Assembly (NCBI GenBank): GCA_003991915.1
Contig: RQTK01000980.1
Location: 87,501-151,500, forward strand
Reading direction: 5' to 3'
Source: Elysia chlorotica
Taxonomy: Eukaryota > Mollusca > Gastropoda > Plakobranchidae
DNA: 64,000 bases
Shown here: in pieces, positions 26,179 to 51,900 of the stretch
How the letters are laid out: each line of letters begins with the position of its first letter
How positions within the stretch are numbered: the first letter of the stretch is position 1
Notes under the pieces: generated by a model
The model's database searches: none
Seen by the model: the letters and a program-made list of their open reading frames with translations, nothing else
What the model was told of the DNA's origin: nothing
Position numbers and translations under genes: made by a program

Positions 26179-26947
26179 GTAAAAAGGCGGAATCACTAGA
26201 TTCTAAATTATATAGATTCTAAGATCTAGAATCTAGATTAGATCTAGATCTAGTGCTTAAAATAATGATCTTAAAAATATATCCGTAGCACACCTCATTA
26301 AAAAGGGGGAAAAAGAGAACCATAATAATGACTTCATAAGAAAATCTGTGAAAATGATCTTGTTCACAGTGCAAATGAGCAACAGTCAGGAAAATGTATA
26401 TCTCGAATCCTGATCTTAGATTCTACTTCTAGATCTTAGATCTGTTGTTTAATAATTAACTTGAAAAACATCTATGACTTGAACAGATACTAAAGTCCAA
26501 CCTCTCTTGTCCCAACAGACTGGCTAACAGTAACACTAAAGCGAAACCGCTTTGAATCGAAAGAAAAACCAAAACTGCTGTGCCGCTCCAAAATTATTGA
26601 GTAATATGTATGGTTGAAAACTAATTTTGTATTATATCTAGATATGCATCATATTTTTTAAATCAAGAATTTAAAGACATTTTCAAACTCATTCAAAAAT
26701 GTATGTCATTAATATTTTAAATCGGTTAAAGTATGATAGGTAAATTCAAAAATATTATGTGCGTACCTACACGTCGTTATGTGAAACAAAAACATTACAT
26801 CCGATTACTATTGTCTCTCTTGTCTAAAAGATCTTGATCTCGAGATCTAGATCTAGAGTAGATCTAGGTTCAGCGAAGACCCATATCTACTTTTTAAATT
26901 TGTGTTGTGTGTAGACCTAATAGATATTATATTTATAAGTTTATAAA
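25633..26947. promoter_or_regulatory. Divergent intergenic region, MMAA and SPATA4
   Basis: The two start codons face away from each other across 1315 bp, so both promoters, or a shared one, must lie here or overlap the first exons. The stretch contains a 51-bp tandem duplication (25842-25943), a poly-A run of about 29 (26146-26175) and three clusters of AGATCTAGATCTAG-like palindromic words (about 26195-26255, 26400-26445 and 26830-26870). No TATA box or CpG island stands out. Regulatory function is inferred from gene arrangement alone. Confidence 0.5.
25842..25943. repeat. 51-bp tandem duplication
   Basis: Two adjacent copies of a unit beginning GCTTTATATGTATGCACTAT and ending in GAAAACATTGT; they differ at only a few bases. 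Confidence 0.85.
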
Positions 26948-39287
<12,340 letters not shown>

Positions 39288-42200
39288 GAATGAGAAAACT
39301 GCTCTTTCAAGGCTATTGTTTGTTCCCACTTAAATAAGTACAAAATTGTACATTTTCGAAGGTATCTTTATCATTTTTTTTAATCATACTGCAAAATATA
39401 AAAGAAAATAAGTGAATTTGAAATGTTTTATGACACATCATGACAATATGTTTGCAAGGGTTTTTTATGTATATGTATGAAGATTTAGGCTCCTATATCT
39501 TAGCCTGGATTGTAAACGTTTGTCGTAATCAAAGGTAATATAAGTTAAATTATGGTATGTTTTTATGAAGCTGAAATATTACTTCTTATATTATAAGTTC
39601 ATTTTAAACATTGTTTTAAAGTCCTCCAAAATGGAATATAATGTCCATATTTCAAGGCATTGATATCTAGAGCTATGCATTTTTCTTTTCTTCCCTTTTG
39701 TTCAAGGTTTACTTGATTTCACCAGAGACCATTTAATTTTATGTTGAGATTTTTGGTTTAAATAGTTTTATATGCCAGGATAATAAGAACAGTTCAGACA
39801 CTCTCAGTCTGATATTTTTACGAACTAAAATTTTTACCTCTCAATAAATCAAAAAGCCATAAATTTAGATTTAATTATGATTACAGTATTTCAATATCTT
39901 GGCTCTAACACACCTAAAAAAATTTCTTTCTGTAATCTATGTTGTTATATAAGTGTGTGAAAACAAACATGTTTCAGTGTTGTCCTTCCTGTTTTTATAT
40001 ATAATATACTATAATATACTATTAAACACTTTATACATTTTTAATGCATGTTGGCAAACTTATTCCCCATCTCTATTCTGGCTCTTTAATTAAAAAAATA
40101 AAATTTATAGTGTGTAATAGATCTAAAATTGAAACTTAAAAATAATCAGTTGTTAAGTTGTGTGAATCTATATTGTATGACTCATTGTTGCTAAGATAAT
40201 AATTTTTGTATGACTTTCACAATCATTACATGTACAATGTGGTCAAGGGCTATGATTCAATTGTTTGAAACAATGAGTAATAAAACAAGAGAAAAAGAAA
40301 AGACAAGAAACTCATCTATGTTTGTTGTTTCTTTCTTATAACTATTAGATTATGCACAAAATACTTTATTAATCCTCATGAAATATCGAGAATACAATAA
40401 GATACTTCTATGTTATTAAAAAAAAAATGGGATACAAATCTGATAGGGTCAGTGGTATCAAGACCAAGTGGTTCTAGAAGAAGCAAAAAACTAAATCTGT
40501 ACTTACATATTTCTTTGTTAAAATTTGCCTACTCTCACTGTATCCAGGTAAAATCACCAAAAGATTGACCCATGAAATAAGAAAGCAGTTGATTCAAAGA
40601 TATGTTTTCATGCCATGAGTACTATGTTTGCTGTAATTAAATGGTAGAAATGATTGTACAGGATGGAAGGGATTTTGGTATTCATGCGTTGTATCTGTAA
40701 GCATTCTTCAGACAATTTTAATAAAGGAAAGTAATTTAAATGTATGTAAAAATAAATAAAAAGGTAGTATGCATGACAACTCTCCAGAAAAAAAATGTAA
40801 ATACGACAAAACAAAAATAAAAAGTGTTTTGAATTGGGATACCTCCAAATAATTTTACGTTTTTAACAAAGATTTGGAGATTATGAAAATAAACAATAAG
40901 AAAACAATTACGCACAAGTCCAAAAAAAACTCATTATTTAAGATTATGTCAAATGAGAGTAATTTGGAATTAAATATATCTTTATTTGAACAAATAAATA
41001 AATAATAATGCACTAGTATGGAAACAAAACAAAAAGTAAAAAAACATAATCACCCAATCAAATGGGACAATATCTGATATATTCAAAGGTTAGCTAGAAC
41101 AAAGTAAAATGCTGATGGCTATTTTTTTTTTTATCTCTGAAAGGTTCTTTTTTTCAGCCCACAAACAATAAAAATAATAATTTTTAAAGTTAATAATGGT
41201 TGGTCAAATATTTTATCACTGCATGGATTGAAAAAATGAAAAGGTTAACAGGCTACAATGTCAAGGACACAACAGTGAGCAGCTGCAGAAGGAGCCTAGG
41301 TATTTTCTTCTCTCCACCTTGTCCACATAAATAAATGATGATTTTGAAGGTTTAAATAACAATCTAAATAAAATAAATATTATTACATAAAAAAAAAAAT
41401 TTATTCAGTATGAAAATTGTTTGGTCGGATTAATTTATCGGAGATATTAGAACATCTGATGACTTCTTTGCCTGAGCTATTTGGTCGGATATACTGGTAT
41501 AGATAAATAGTTTCTGTCAAAAACAGATTTGTGAAAATAAATACAAGGCAGAGAAACTTGGGTTTTAAAACAGAACAATATTTTACATTTTGAATACCTT
41601 GAGATCATTTTAAAAGGCTTTATAAATAATATTTAGGAAAATATTTGATATTATAGGAATGTATCTAAACCACCCATGAATGGGAATCACTTGGACGAAA
41701 AAACCCCACTAAAGAATGCAAAAAGTAATGTAAAAAAATTAAGTCACAAAAGAAAAGTACTATTTTTTAAAACATTAATTTCAAAGTAGAAATGACTTAT
41801 TTATTAGGTTAGGCAACTAATTCACATGGTTATTTGAAAAAGAAAAAAAAATCTTGAAAAGAACCCAGAAAGAAATTCAATTACGCATTGAACTTGAATA
41901 AAGCTGAATGTAACCTCATAATTGTTGTCTATAAACTGAAAATTCAGATAATGATAATAATGTACAAAAAAAGCAATAACCCTAATCAGAAGACTTAAGT
42001 AGAGACTTTTTTTTGAGTTGTTGAAAAGGCCAAGTTAAAAAAAAATGTAGCTCAGCAGTATAATGTTATCCTAATGCACAATGAATTCTCGTATGTGCTA
42101 TTAAATATTAAATATATACAATTTTGTAAGATATGTAATGATTTTTAAAAGCTGCAATTAGAATGGTTAAATAATTATGCAAATCTAGTATTTACAGATT

Positions 42201-45200
42201 CTTTCAAACGTGTATTATTATAATTATGCTAAAATAAATGGATAGCTATGAATTCCTAGAGAGTTTTCCTTCAAGCTAATTCAATGTCACCTAGAGCCAA
42301 GTGAAGTAAGAGCAGAGCGACAATGCTAAAAGGAATATTGAAGAGTCAACTGGCCATAACAGCAGAGAATGATGAGAAATCTAACAGCTTTGTATTCACT
42401 TCACTTCACTTTCATCACTCGTGAAATTAGAGAGCTAAATATCTCATGCAGTTTGCTGAAAATTGTTAATCTCACATTGATAAGTTTCCCCCCTGCCACA
42501 TGTTCATATTCTAAAACATTTTAGAGAAAATATTTGCAAAGAAGTAAAAACGCATCTGATTTGCTTGCTTCGCTCGGCTGTCAGTGAGGCCGCATAATAA
42601 TTTCCCTAAACTGGGTTTTAGAATAGATTTTAAAAGTTTTGAAGAGTAAGAGGTTAGATGCGTTTTTATACAATGGGACGGAGTTGAGATTTAAAAAAAA
42701 CAAAAAACAAACAACAATCATACAAAAAATAACCCAACACTTTGGCTTTCAATACATTAGAAATACAAAAATATTTCTTTCTTTAACTGAACCAAGGGAA
42801 CAAAAAAAGAGAGAAAAACTCCAACATTTTCTTTCTTTTGAGCAACAATCTGTAAAGCTGTGGTATTGTATGCGTAGCAACCCAAATTTACATTGCAAAA
42901 ATTTAGCAAAGAAGCAACACAGAAAACAATAAAAATTAAAACTAGAATGTAGACATACTCATGGTAGCACTTGACCTTTTTCGAACCTCTTTTCGAAAAT
43001 TGCATATTATTAAAAAATGTGAGAATGAAAAATTAATTTTAATGATTGAATAAAAAATTTTAAAAAGTAATCATTGTATTCTATCTTTTTGGTAGCAAAA
43101 TCTGCCAAGAGCTACTATTTCCAAATCACACCGGTTAACTGCAGTATTTTCTCCAAACTTTACAAACCTAATTATGAAAAAAGGTTAAAAAAAAAAATCA
43201 ACAAAAGAAAATTAAAAAAAAAGCATTGCATCTTAAAACACAGACAATATGTATTTGTAGTCAGGGTAAAGAAATATTTAATTTAAAAAAAAAAAAGAAA
43301 AGAAAAGAAAAGGAAAAAGAAAAAGAGAAAGAAAAGATCTCACAACACAAGAGAGATCTAAGAATGCCTCATATAATATGAAGGGAGAATAAAGAGAATG
43401 CCGAGCTACAGAATAATTCACTTTTATGTACTGTACTGTAGTTTTACAATTCTAGATTCCCAAGCTTACAAAAGAAATATTAAAACCCAAATGATCAATA
43501 TTTATTGATCATAAATATGCTTACGATTCAAATTGAAAATAGGAAAAAGGCAGGTAATGTTGGGAACATTTTGAAGACATGTATTATTGTGACTGAGTAT
43601 TTACCAGAACAAGTGATTTATATTAACCGGTACCATGATTTAGTATTGGAATAGAAAACTATATTATTAAATGAATACTATAAGTCAAATAGCGAGATCA
43701 TCAACAAGTTTTTACAGAAGGAAAACATATTTTGAATAAAACCATTGAATGAACACATTTTTTAAAACTTGGCTTATAATAAATTTTGACATGCTTATAT
43801 GTTTATAGAAGAACAAAACTCAATTCATCTTACAAAGAAGCTGGAAATGTAAAAACTGCTTGTGGCTAAATCTAAAAGAACAGCAAGAAAATAAGGTTGA
43901 AGAAAAAGATAATCAAAACCTATCTATTTCCCATATGTCAGCTGTTTTCTTTTTTAAAAATTCATACATGCACCATATTTGAGACTTTTCTTTTAATATA
44001 GAAATATTGTAATAGAAAAAAGAATGAGAAATCCTAAAATTGATTTAGATTTTAAAGCTAAGAGCTTTCTGTATCGATATCCAGACATGTACCCTCCAAG
44101 GGCTTAGGCAATGATTGCTTTTAAAAGTATTGTGTGTACAGATGGTAAGTTAATATAATATTTATATTTACTTATAAATACATGTATGGCAAATTCATAG
44201 ACAACTTTATGGCCAATATAATCAAATGTAAACTTTTTGAGGATTAAAACACTGTCAACATTTATAATTGACATATTTGTTTTAGAAATTTGTTGAAGTT
44301 ACGAGATTAATATTAATAAAATATAAAAATAACATAATCAAAAGTGACAAATTTGCGCATCGACTAGTCAGTCAAGTTACTTTTACTTTACTTTTCTAAT
44401 CCAACAGCCACTTAAGCCTGCGCCCTTTGACTTGATGACATGATGAAGAATGTATATGTTCTTTCCAGTTGGTCTTTACCGCAGTATAATGTGTTTTCCA
44501 AAGTAGGATTAGGTGCAAAAAGTTTTGTGCGGAGGTCTTGTAGGTTAGGACAGTTGAATAACATATGTTCCACTGTTTCATTAGTTTAAGGGCAGAGGGA
44601 GCAGAACGGTTCTTTTTGGGGTTGTAAACGATTGATGTAGTAGCTGAATGGAATATACTGGGTATTGTCACCTGTTCTTGACGTTTCAGAAAGTTAATGC
44701 TGTCTTTTAGGTTGGGTGTCGACATGTGCTTAAAGACAGATTTTACAGTCTTACCCAGAGCTCATTCATGAAGCCATTCCTCTTTCTTGCTGTTTCTTAT
44801 AATCTATTTGGCTGTAGCCATGAAGGTTGAGTGTTTTGGGGGTATCTTGATCCTTGTTTAGCTAGTTTGTCTGCTCTTTCATTCCCTGGAAAGTTTATAT
44901 GTTCTGGTATCCATTGAAGTGTAAGTTTGACAGCATGAGCAGTGAGAAAGTTTGTAAAAGTTTTCTGTTTGCCAGTTTTTAACAGCTTGCTGCAAATGCA
45001 CTGGAGACTAAGATTACATTCTAAGAATGATCTGAAATAGCTTAGGTAAAGTTGGTGGAGGGCATTTTTGTCAGCTTCCCATGATGTGCTTGCAAATCGT
45101 TTTACGAGGTTGAGACGTTTTTTTGCTTTATCTTCCTCCTTTCTAAGATGTTTTTTGAGTGTCATTGTGTCAAGTGTTGAGCCTGGCACCTAAAAAACCC

Positions 45201-45901
45201 AAACCCCACAGCTTTCAAGTTCTGTTTCTGATTCATGTTATATTTCAAAGGCATAACTTAGCTCTAAACTTGACTTTTAAAGTTACAAAATCAGAAAGAA
45301 AAGGCAATAAGAACAGCAATTTAATATCATCTTCAATCAGATTAAAAAAAATATTTTGCTTATTCATCATACCTCTTAATATTAAACATCAACAATCCAT
45401 TTAAAATTAAAAAATATAACAAATGGTTTTGAGACAATTAAGTCAACTGCATAAAATCATACAGAAATTTTGTAACCTTAAGTTTGCAAGCATACAAAAA
45501 ATATTTTGTTTATCACAGATATTTTTTAATAAAAGACTATGTTATATAAAATAATGTAAGTCAAACATTGGTGATCACATTTGTTTTTCTCAATCTTTGT
45601 TTTTCCTTACATAAAAACAGATATGGTAAACCTCATGAATGCATAATGAACCATAGTTGCAAGTCGCTCTTAGCTTTGTTCCACAAAGAGATCAGCATAT
45701 AAACTCACTTTGCATTCTTCAAATACATGCACACATCATCTCAAATATTGTTTGTGATTAATCTCAATATGAGCTGTAGCACTGAGGTACCAACAGTTTT
45801 TAATGATTAAACTTTTGGTTGCACTATTTCAACGACTAGCACTTTTAACATCTTTGCCGTTGATAAAATATATTCTTCATCTTGCAAAGCTCCCCCATTT
45901 C
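39288..45901. other. Convergent intergenic region, SPATA4 and WDR17
   Basis: Must include both 3' UTRs. It is AT-rich, with A-rich stretches around 42690-43340, and has one LINE fragment (44395-45195). No other gene, RNA or repeat was recognised; long open frames here are only AT-rich noise. Confidence 0.55.
44395..45195 (-). mobile_element. 5'-truncated LINE fragment with RNase H (I/Nimb-like)
   Basis: On the minus strand 44797-45189 encodes the end of a reverse transcriptase (KKRLNLVKRFASTSWEADKN, then LYLSYFRSFLECNLSLQ) and an RNase H stretch (LQWIPEHINFPGNERADKLA). Downstream, 44396-44725 holds the C-terminal part: LKRQEQVTI and, in another frame, CSLCP...NETVEHMLFNCPNLQDLR, a zinc-knuckle-like tail. 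At least one frameshift near 44660 and one in-frame stop near 44585 break it. Endonuclease and most of the RT are missing, as for a 5'-truncated insertion. RNase H suggests the I group rather than Jockey or RTE. Confidence 0.8.
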
Positions 45902-48900
45902 TCAGAAAGGGTTTATCCTCTCCCCTGAGCCAAGAGGAGAAAATGGATTCACCTTTGCCCACATCAAAGCCTCATTTAGAGATATAGCTGAGCATCCATC
46001 TTCTAAAAAGTAAGGCTGGCCCTGAAAGGTAAGAAAAAAAATTAGGGAAGGTTTATAGGAATAATCATTATTTTTAAAAGGTTTTATTTACTAGATGATG
46101 CATCAGTACAACTGCATGTGATGAATAATAGTCTTATCTATACACAAAAGGGTGTTCACGGCGGCGAAAAGGCACCAACTCCGTTCACTTTACTTTTGAG
46201 CAATAAATAAGCAGACACCTGACAGACCAGCGGCGACCACCGTCTCACGAGGCGTCATCGGGGGGTTAATGACTTTTCACCCGATGCAGGTGCCGGCCGA
46301 TTGCCTGTGTGCATTTTTATGGGAACATTTTCAAAACTCGATACTTTATTTTATTGCGCAGTTTAAACCACGCTGATTAAATCTTTGTTTTATTTTTATA
46401 AGTTATTTCTCCAAATATGANNNNNNNNNNNNNNNNNNNNNNNNNNNNNNNNNNNNNNNNNNNNNNNNNNNNNNNNNNNNNNNNNNNNNNNNNNNNNNNN
46501 NNNNNNNNNNNNNNNNNNNNNNNNNNNNNNNNNNNNNNNNNNNNNNNNNNNNNNNNNNNNNNNNNNNNNNNNNNNNNNNNNNNNNNNNNNNNNNNNNNNN
46601 NNNNNNNNNNNNNNNNNNNNNNNNNNNNNNNNNNNNNNNNNNNNNNNNNNNNNNNNNNNNNNNNNNNNNNNNNNNNNNNNNNNNNNNNNNNNNNNNNNNN
46701 NNNNNNNNNNNNNNNNNNNNNNNNNNNNNNNNNNNNNNNNNNNNNNNNNNNNNNNNNNNNNNNNNNNNNNNNNNNNNNNNNNNNNNNNNNNNNNNNNNNN
46801 NNNNNNNNNNNNNNNNNNNNNNNNNNNNNNNNNNNNNNNNNNNNNNNNNNNNNNNNNNNNNNNNNNNNNNNNNNNNNNNNNNNNNNNNNNNNNNNNNNNN
46901 NNNNNNNNNNNNNNNNNNNNNNNNNNNNNNNNNNNNNNNNNNNNNNNNNNNNNNNNNNNNNNNNNNNNNNNNNNNNNNNNNNNNNNNNNNNNNNNNNNNN
47001 NNNNNNNNNNNNNNNNNNNNNNNNNNNNNNNNNNNNNNNNNNNNNNNNNNNNNNNGAAGAAGAAGAAGAAGAAGAAGAAGAAGAAGAAGAAGAAGAAGAA
47101 GAAGAAGAAGAAGAAGAAGAAGAAGAAGAAGAAGAAGAATTAATAATGGGGAGGGGGAGAAGCATGTGCTTCACTGCTCTAACATAATATTTTTTATATT
47201 TATGGATATCCCACTGATGAATAAAATCATCTACGTTGACCAGTTATCATTTATTAGGTCCAGAACGAGAAGATTACTGAGAGTGCGAGTGACTTGTCAT
47301 GTTTATGATCCTTTTATCTAGTGAACCCCAGGCGTGCAGCAGAATCTGAAAACAGAGACTTTTTCAGTAAACCAATGTCTTTTATCATGTAAAATTTTAG
47401 GTATTTTAACGGTGACTTTTTTATGCTTTAAAAGATTGAAACAACTGCCATAAAATTAATTTTTTTTTTCATGAACTGAGTCATTTCAAACTTTATTTTT
47501 TAGGTCATAATGTATGTATTTTTCCACTTTCTTTGAACAGAATGATGCACATTTGCTTGCCTTTTTAAATATATCTTTAAAAAAAAAATTATTTTATTGC
47601 AAGTAGTGTGATTTTCGTTTAAAAAAGGGCATCAATCGCATTCCACGCATTCCGTCCGCGTGCCTTTTCCTGCCACACAGGTAAAGTTTCTGACCGGAGA
47701 CGGTGCTTGCCCACCCGTGGTGAGCTGTCAGATAAGGGTGCAAGAATTACGCGCTTAGAGCTCACTGCTCACATACTAAAGTGAACAGAATTCGTCGCCG
47801 TGTGTTATTACCCTCAATGTTACTGTACAGAGAGATAAGTATTATACAAAAATAATCCATATATTTTAAACTGCAATCCTATTAAAAAAAATATGAAAAA
47901 AAAAATTGAACCATTCAGAGCAAAATGATACAAGCTGATGAAATTTGAGCTAAAGAAAGGCACACAATGAAGAGATAATTTGTGGGTGATGATATTCTTG
48001 TTAGAAAAATATCAAACCAACAGCAGTATTGCAGAACATAGCTACCCTCTACAGTTACCTGGATCCTTTTTTTAGACAAGATGGAGACATGAACATCTGA
48101 GTGTGAGGGAAGGTGAGAACTTGAGGAACAGTCCGGTCCCATCTCCAAAACCCAGTCTCTGTCAGTCCCACATTTCTGGAGCAGAGCATCTGCTGCCGAT
48201 CTATTCTTAGATGTGAGCCTTAGGAATTAGAACAATAGTACAGAAATTGATATTCACAGTCCAATAACCTTGCTAGATTGTCTTCAAAAGAAATTTGGTG
48301 CTAACACATAACCATGCAATAAACATGCACTTAATAATCAAATCAACATGATAAGAATGTTTAGTTCCATTATCTTCATAATGAAGTTTGAAAAAAGATA
48401 CCTAGGTGATAATATAATTTTCTTCAATATAATTGTCTTTTTTATTTCCACTAATAAAATAAAAATGTTTAAAATACTTGCTAACATTACCTGCATATGA
48501 ACAACCCATGGAATGTTTTATGGGTCAAGAGTGTTGAAAAGTTAAATGATGCGACATGCTTCATGCATAGCAGGTGAAAGACACAAAGATTCTATTAATT
48601 AAGTAAAGATTCAAAAATAATGAATAAGGAACGATTTACACCCATTATTGATTTATCTCACCTGTTGTTTCCCATAGCTATAAAAAGTGACAATTCTTCT
48701 TCAATTTGAGATACAGAAATAGGTAATCGCATCCTTTCTTTTCCTAACAATTCTCTGCAGAAAACATGTGAGCAAAAAAAAAAAAAGAGTTAAAAGAATT
48801 AAAACTCAATTCATGATATCTATGTGAAAATTATCAGATATAGCATAGTTTCATAATCCAAGCCAAATTAATATCTAAAAATGGCATAATTTGAAAATAA

Positions 48901-51900
48901 ATCAATATCAGAGAAAGCATTCCAATAACTACAAAATAAATAGAGATAATTAATGCAATTAATGATGAAATAATAAACCAACAATATACCTTGTATGCAA
49001 AAACATTGACTGAACAATTGGATGGTACTGTCTTCTCAAAGCCACGAGAGCTCCAACATAAGCAGACAGTGCAAGAAGCTCATACATCAATCTAAGACAT
49101 TTCATGAATAGAAAATGGGATCATAATATACATAGAGAAAAATCGCACACACACACACACACACATTCTTACTGCCAGACTTTTAGATATATTTCTCATA
49201 TCGTATATAAAGAAACTAGCTATATGGTATTGTAGTGTTGAATGGTTTCGCTTAATTTAAAATTGAGGTGCGTACATATTCATTATTTCCAAAAAATTAT
49301 CAGTGATAATACCAAGATTTTAACTCTTAGAATTTTCCATACATATGAAACACTTTATGAGAGAACCTGCTTATGAACTAATTATTTTAATAGAACGTTT
49401 TTGTAAAAAAACAAAAAACAAAGGTTAGTAAATTACAAAATAAATAAGCTTGAATAAGCAGATGTGATGCTTTTAGTATAATAAGAAATTATGTTAAAAA
49501 AACCTTTATCAATATAAAATAAAGGACACAAAATTCAATAATAATCATTATAAAGAAAACAAAACAAAAAAACGTGTACGCATAATCTAACAAATTAAAA
49601 AAAATGTTCTTTAAATTTTGAACCACAATTAACTCTTACTTGACACATTTAGGGTGTTGAAGCTTGTCTGTCCTGATGCTACAAAGCAACTGCAACAAGG
49701 GAAATACATCATCAGCTGTCCAGTGTGATCTTTGCATTGTCTCTATGGTTGAAGATAAAAAATTTTACTTGTATTATTACAATTTATACAAATTAATGAA
49801 TCTACAATTATCAGCATCATAATTATTAATAATTTCATCTAAATGTAACCTCTTCAAAAGATTTTGAAGCACAAATGTAAATTATAGTTTTCCAAAATTA
49901 AAACAATACAGCATGTAAAAACAAACAATATTCACAAAGGAGATCAGAAAATTTTACAAGATTTTAAAAATTCCATACATACTTTAAACAAGTAATTATA
50001 AGCCTGGAACAGTGTTAAAGGGTATGTAAAAAGAAGGCCTTTGAAAGAAGGTTTAAAGGAAATAATACAATATAATAATTAAAATAATAAAAATCTTTAA
50101 AAAAATCTGATTTAAATTAAAATATACACAAACATAAATATTAATCTGCAAATAACAACCAATGAAATATAAAGATCCTTGTTCCAAGGAGTATTTTAAA
50201 AATATGTACATATTAATCAAAATAGAACAAACAACAACCACAAACGGGTAACCTTTGACATGCTCCAATCCCAACTCTAGTCCCCTCTCTGGTGTTGGAG
50301 ACAGCAAGTAGTACTGGACATACTCCCTCAGTGGACCATCGGTCTGCTCAAGAGAAATAGCTTTCCTATGGCATGCTTCCATGGGTGGAAGGTCAGCCTG
50401 TTGTGATAATATTGCATGTGGAAGTATTGAAAAAAATCAAACCATTGACAACATATTCTGTTGTCTATTAGGCGATTGTTTTTTAAAATATATTATTACT
50501 TGAAATCGAGGAGCTAATAAATGTCTTTGGATAAAAAAGGTGTCTTTAGTATTGCCTTCACTTTATTCCTAATCATGTAGACGAAAACACATTCTGATAC
50601 TGAAACAAATGGAAATGAATAAAGAACATTATGCTCTACATTTCATCGTTTTTCCTACTAGACTGTTTCACAATATCAAGATATCCGTTTTCCATGACAA
50701 CATTTACACATGACTAAAACAAAGTGGTGAGCCAGGTACAACATCACTATAGGTCAGTTCTCAATGAATAATTTGAACTCATTAAACATGCTTATAAAAT
50801 AGGGATAGCCATTTCATATTTACACAATTAAAAATAAGAGAAGAATTTAGATTTTAGACTTATTGAAAAATTTTTTAACTAACATATATAACAGTTATAG
50901 ACTATTTTTGTCTGACTGATTTTCCCCAACTTAAATGGTTCTATTTTCAATTAAGAAAAATAAAATAAGAGCTTTGTAGCTAAGTCAATGTTTTGAACAT
51001 AAAAGTCTGAGGCTTGGATCTGATTTGGGTTCCTCATCGGGAGATCTTTGAGCCGTAAACTAAAGACTGATTTAAAAAAAAATCTAGGGGATGTATAACT
51101 AAGACCTTCTTTTTTAAAAAATAGGAAATGTAAAACTGAAACCAATTTGTAAAGCTAATATGATTCAGTCAACTTTTTGTACTGAATGATAACTCCGCCA
51201 ACCCGAAAATCAACAAAAAACCAACAAACTTGCTTTTTTTCTTTTTACTAAACTGACCAAAAAACCTAAAAGCACCTAATCACCTTATGCAGGAGTGTGT
51301 CTATTTCTGCCATGCTGGCTGCACATCGAGCACAGAGACATGCCAGGGCTTGGCGAGGGTTCTGCTGCAGTTTGAGCAGATCAACTCCCAGCTCCCTGAA
51401 GAGAAGATAAAACTAACATTATTATTTAAAATAACATTTTGTGTTGTTGCAAATTCACCCCACTTGTCTTATTGTTTGCTGAAATGTTCTTCCCAATACT
51501 TTATGTAGAATGACGATAATGTTGAAAGCTTTAGAAAAACATACAAAAAAGCATTATTGTTATCAGCAACTATGACTTTCAAAAACTGAAAAAATATATT
51601 TGTTTATTCAAAATAAAGTCAGTAGAAGGCATGTACCATGCAGGTAATTTTGTACTAATAGCACATAATAAACAGATCCACTCACACCCACACTCAAGAT
51701 TTTAGGTCTACATATATTTTTATGAGTACCTTAGAGTTGTAAGGTCCACAATCTACTTCCAGAAATACAGTCTAAATCTAGAACATATCTAAAATATACA
51801 GATCTGACGCCCACTAAATTTTCGATTTCGAAGAGAAGTCTTCACACAACCCATAAAAAATTCAGGTTAATTGGGCTCAACATTTCTATTATTTGGTTTT

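Larger units (their letters stand above)
46155..47806. mobile_element. Possible DNA transposon with long, diverged inverted arms
   Basis: The left arm reads CACGGCGGCGAA, then GTTCACTTTACTTTTGAGCA, then CACCTGACAGACCAGC and CACCGTCTC. The right arm, on the reverse strand, reads CACACGGCGACGAA, then GTTCACTTTAGTATGTGAGC, then TATCTGACAGCTCACC and CACCGTCTCC. The order is the same over about 110-130 bp. The middle is gap and GAA repeat, so no coding content can be judged. Ends and target duplication are not fixed. Confidence 0.5.
46022..48058. other. Last WDR17 intron, with assembly gap
   Basis: Contains 635 undetermined bases (46421-47055), a (GAA)n run and GC-richer blocks on both sides that look like the arms of a mobile element (see 46155-47806). 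Confidence 0.7.

Noticed and set aside
46377-47187. Open frames across the N gap, reading poly-Ser or poly-Glu
   Set aside because: They consist of undetermined bases and a GAA microsatellite.
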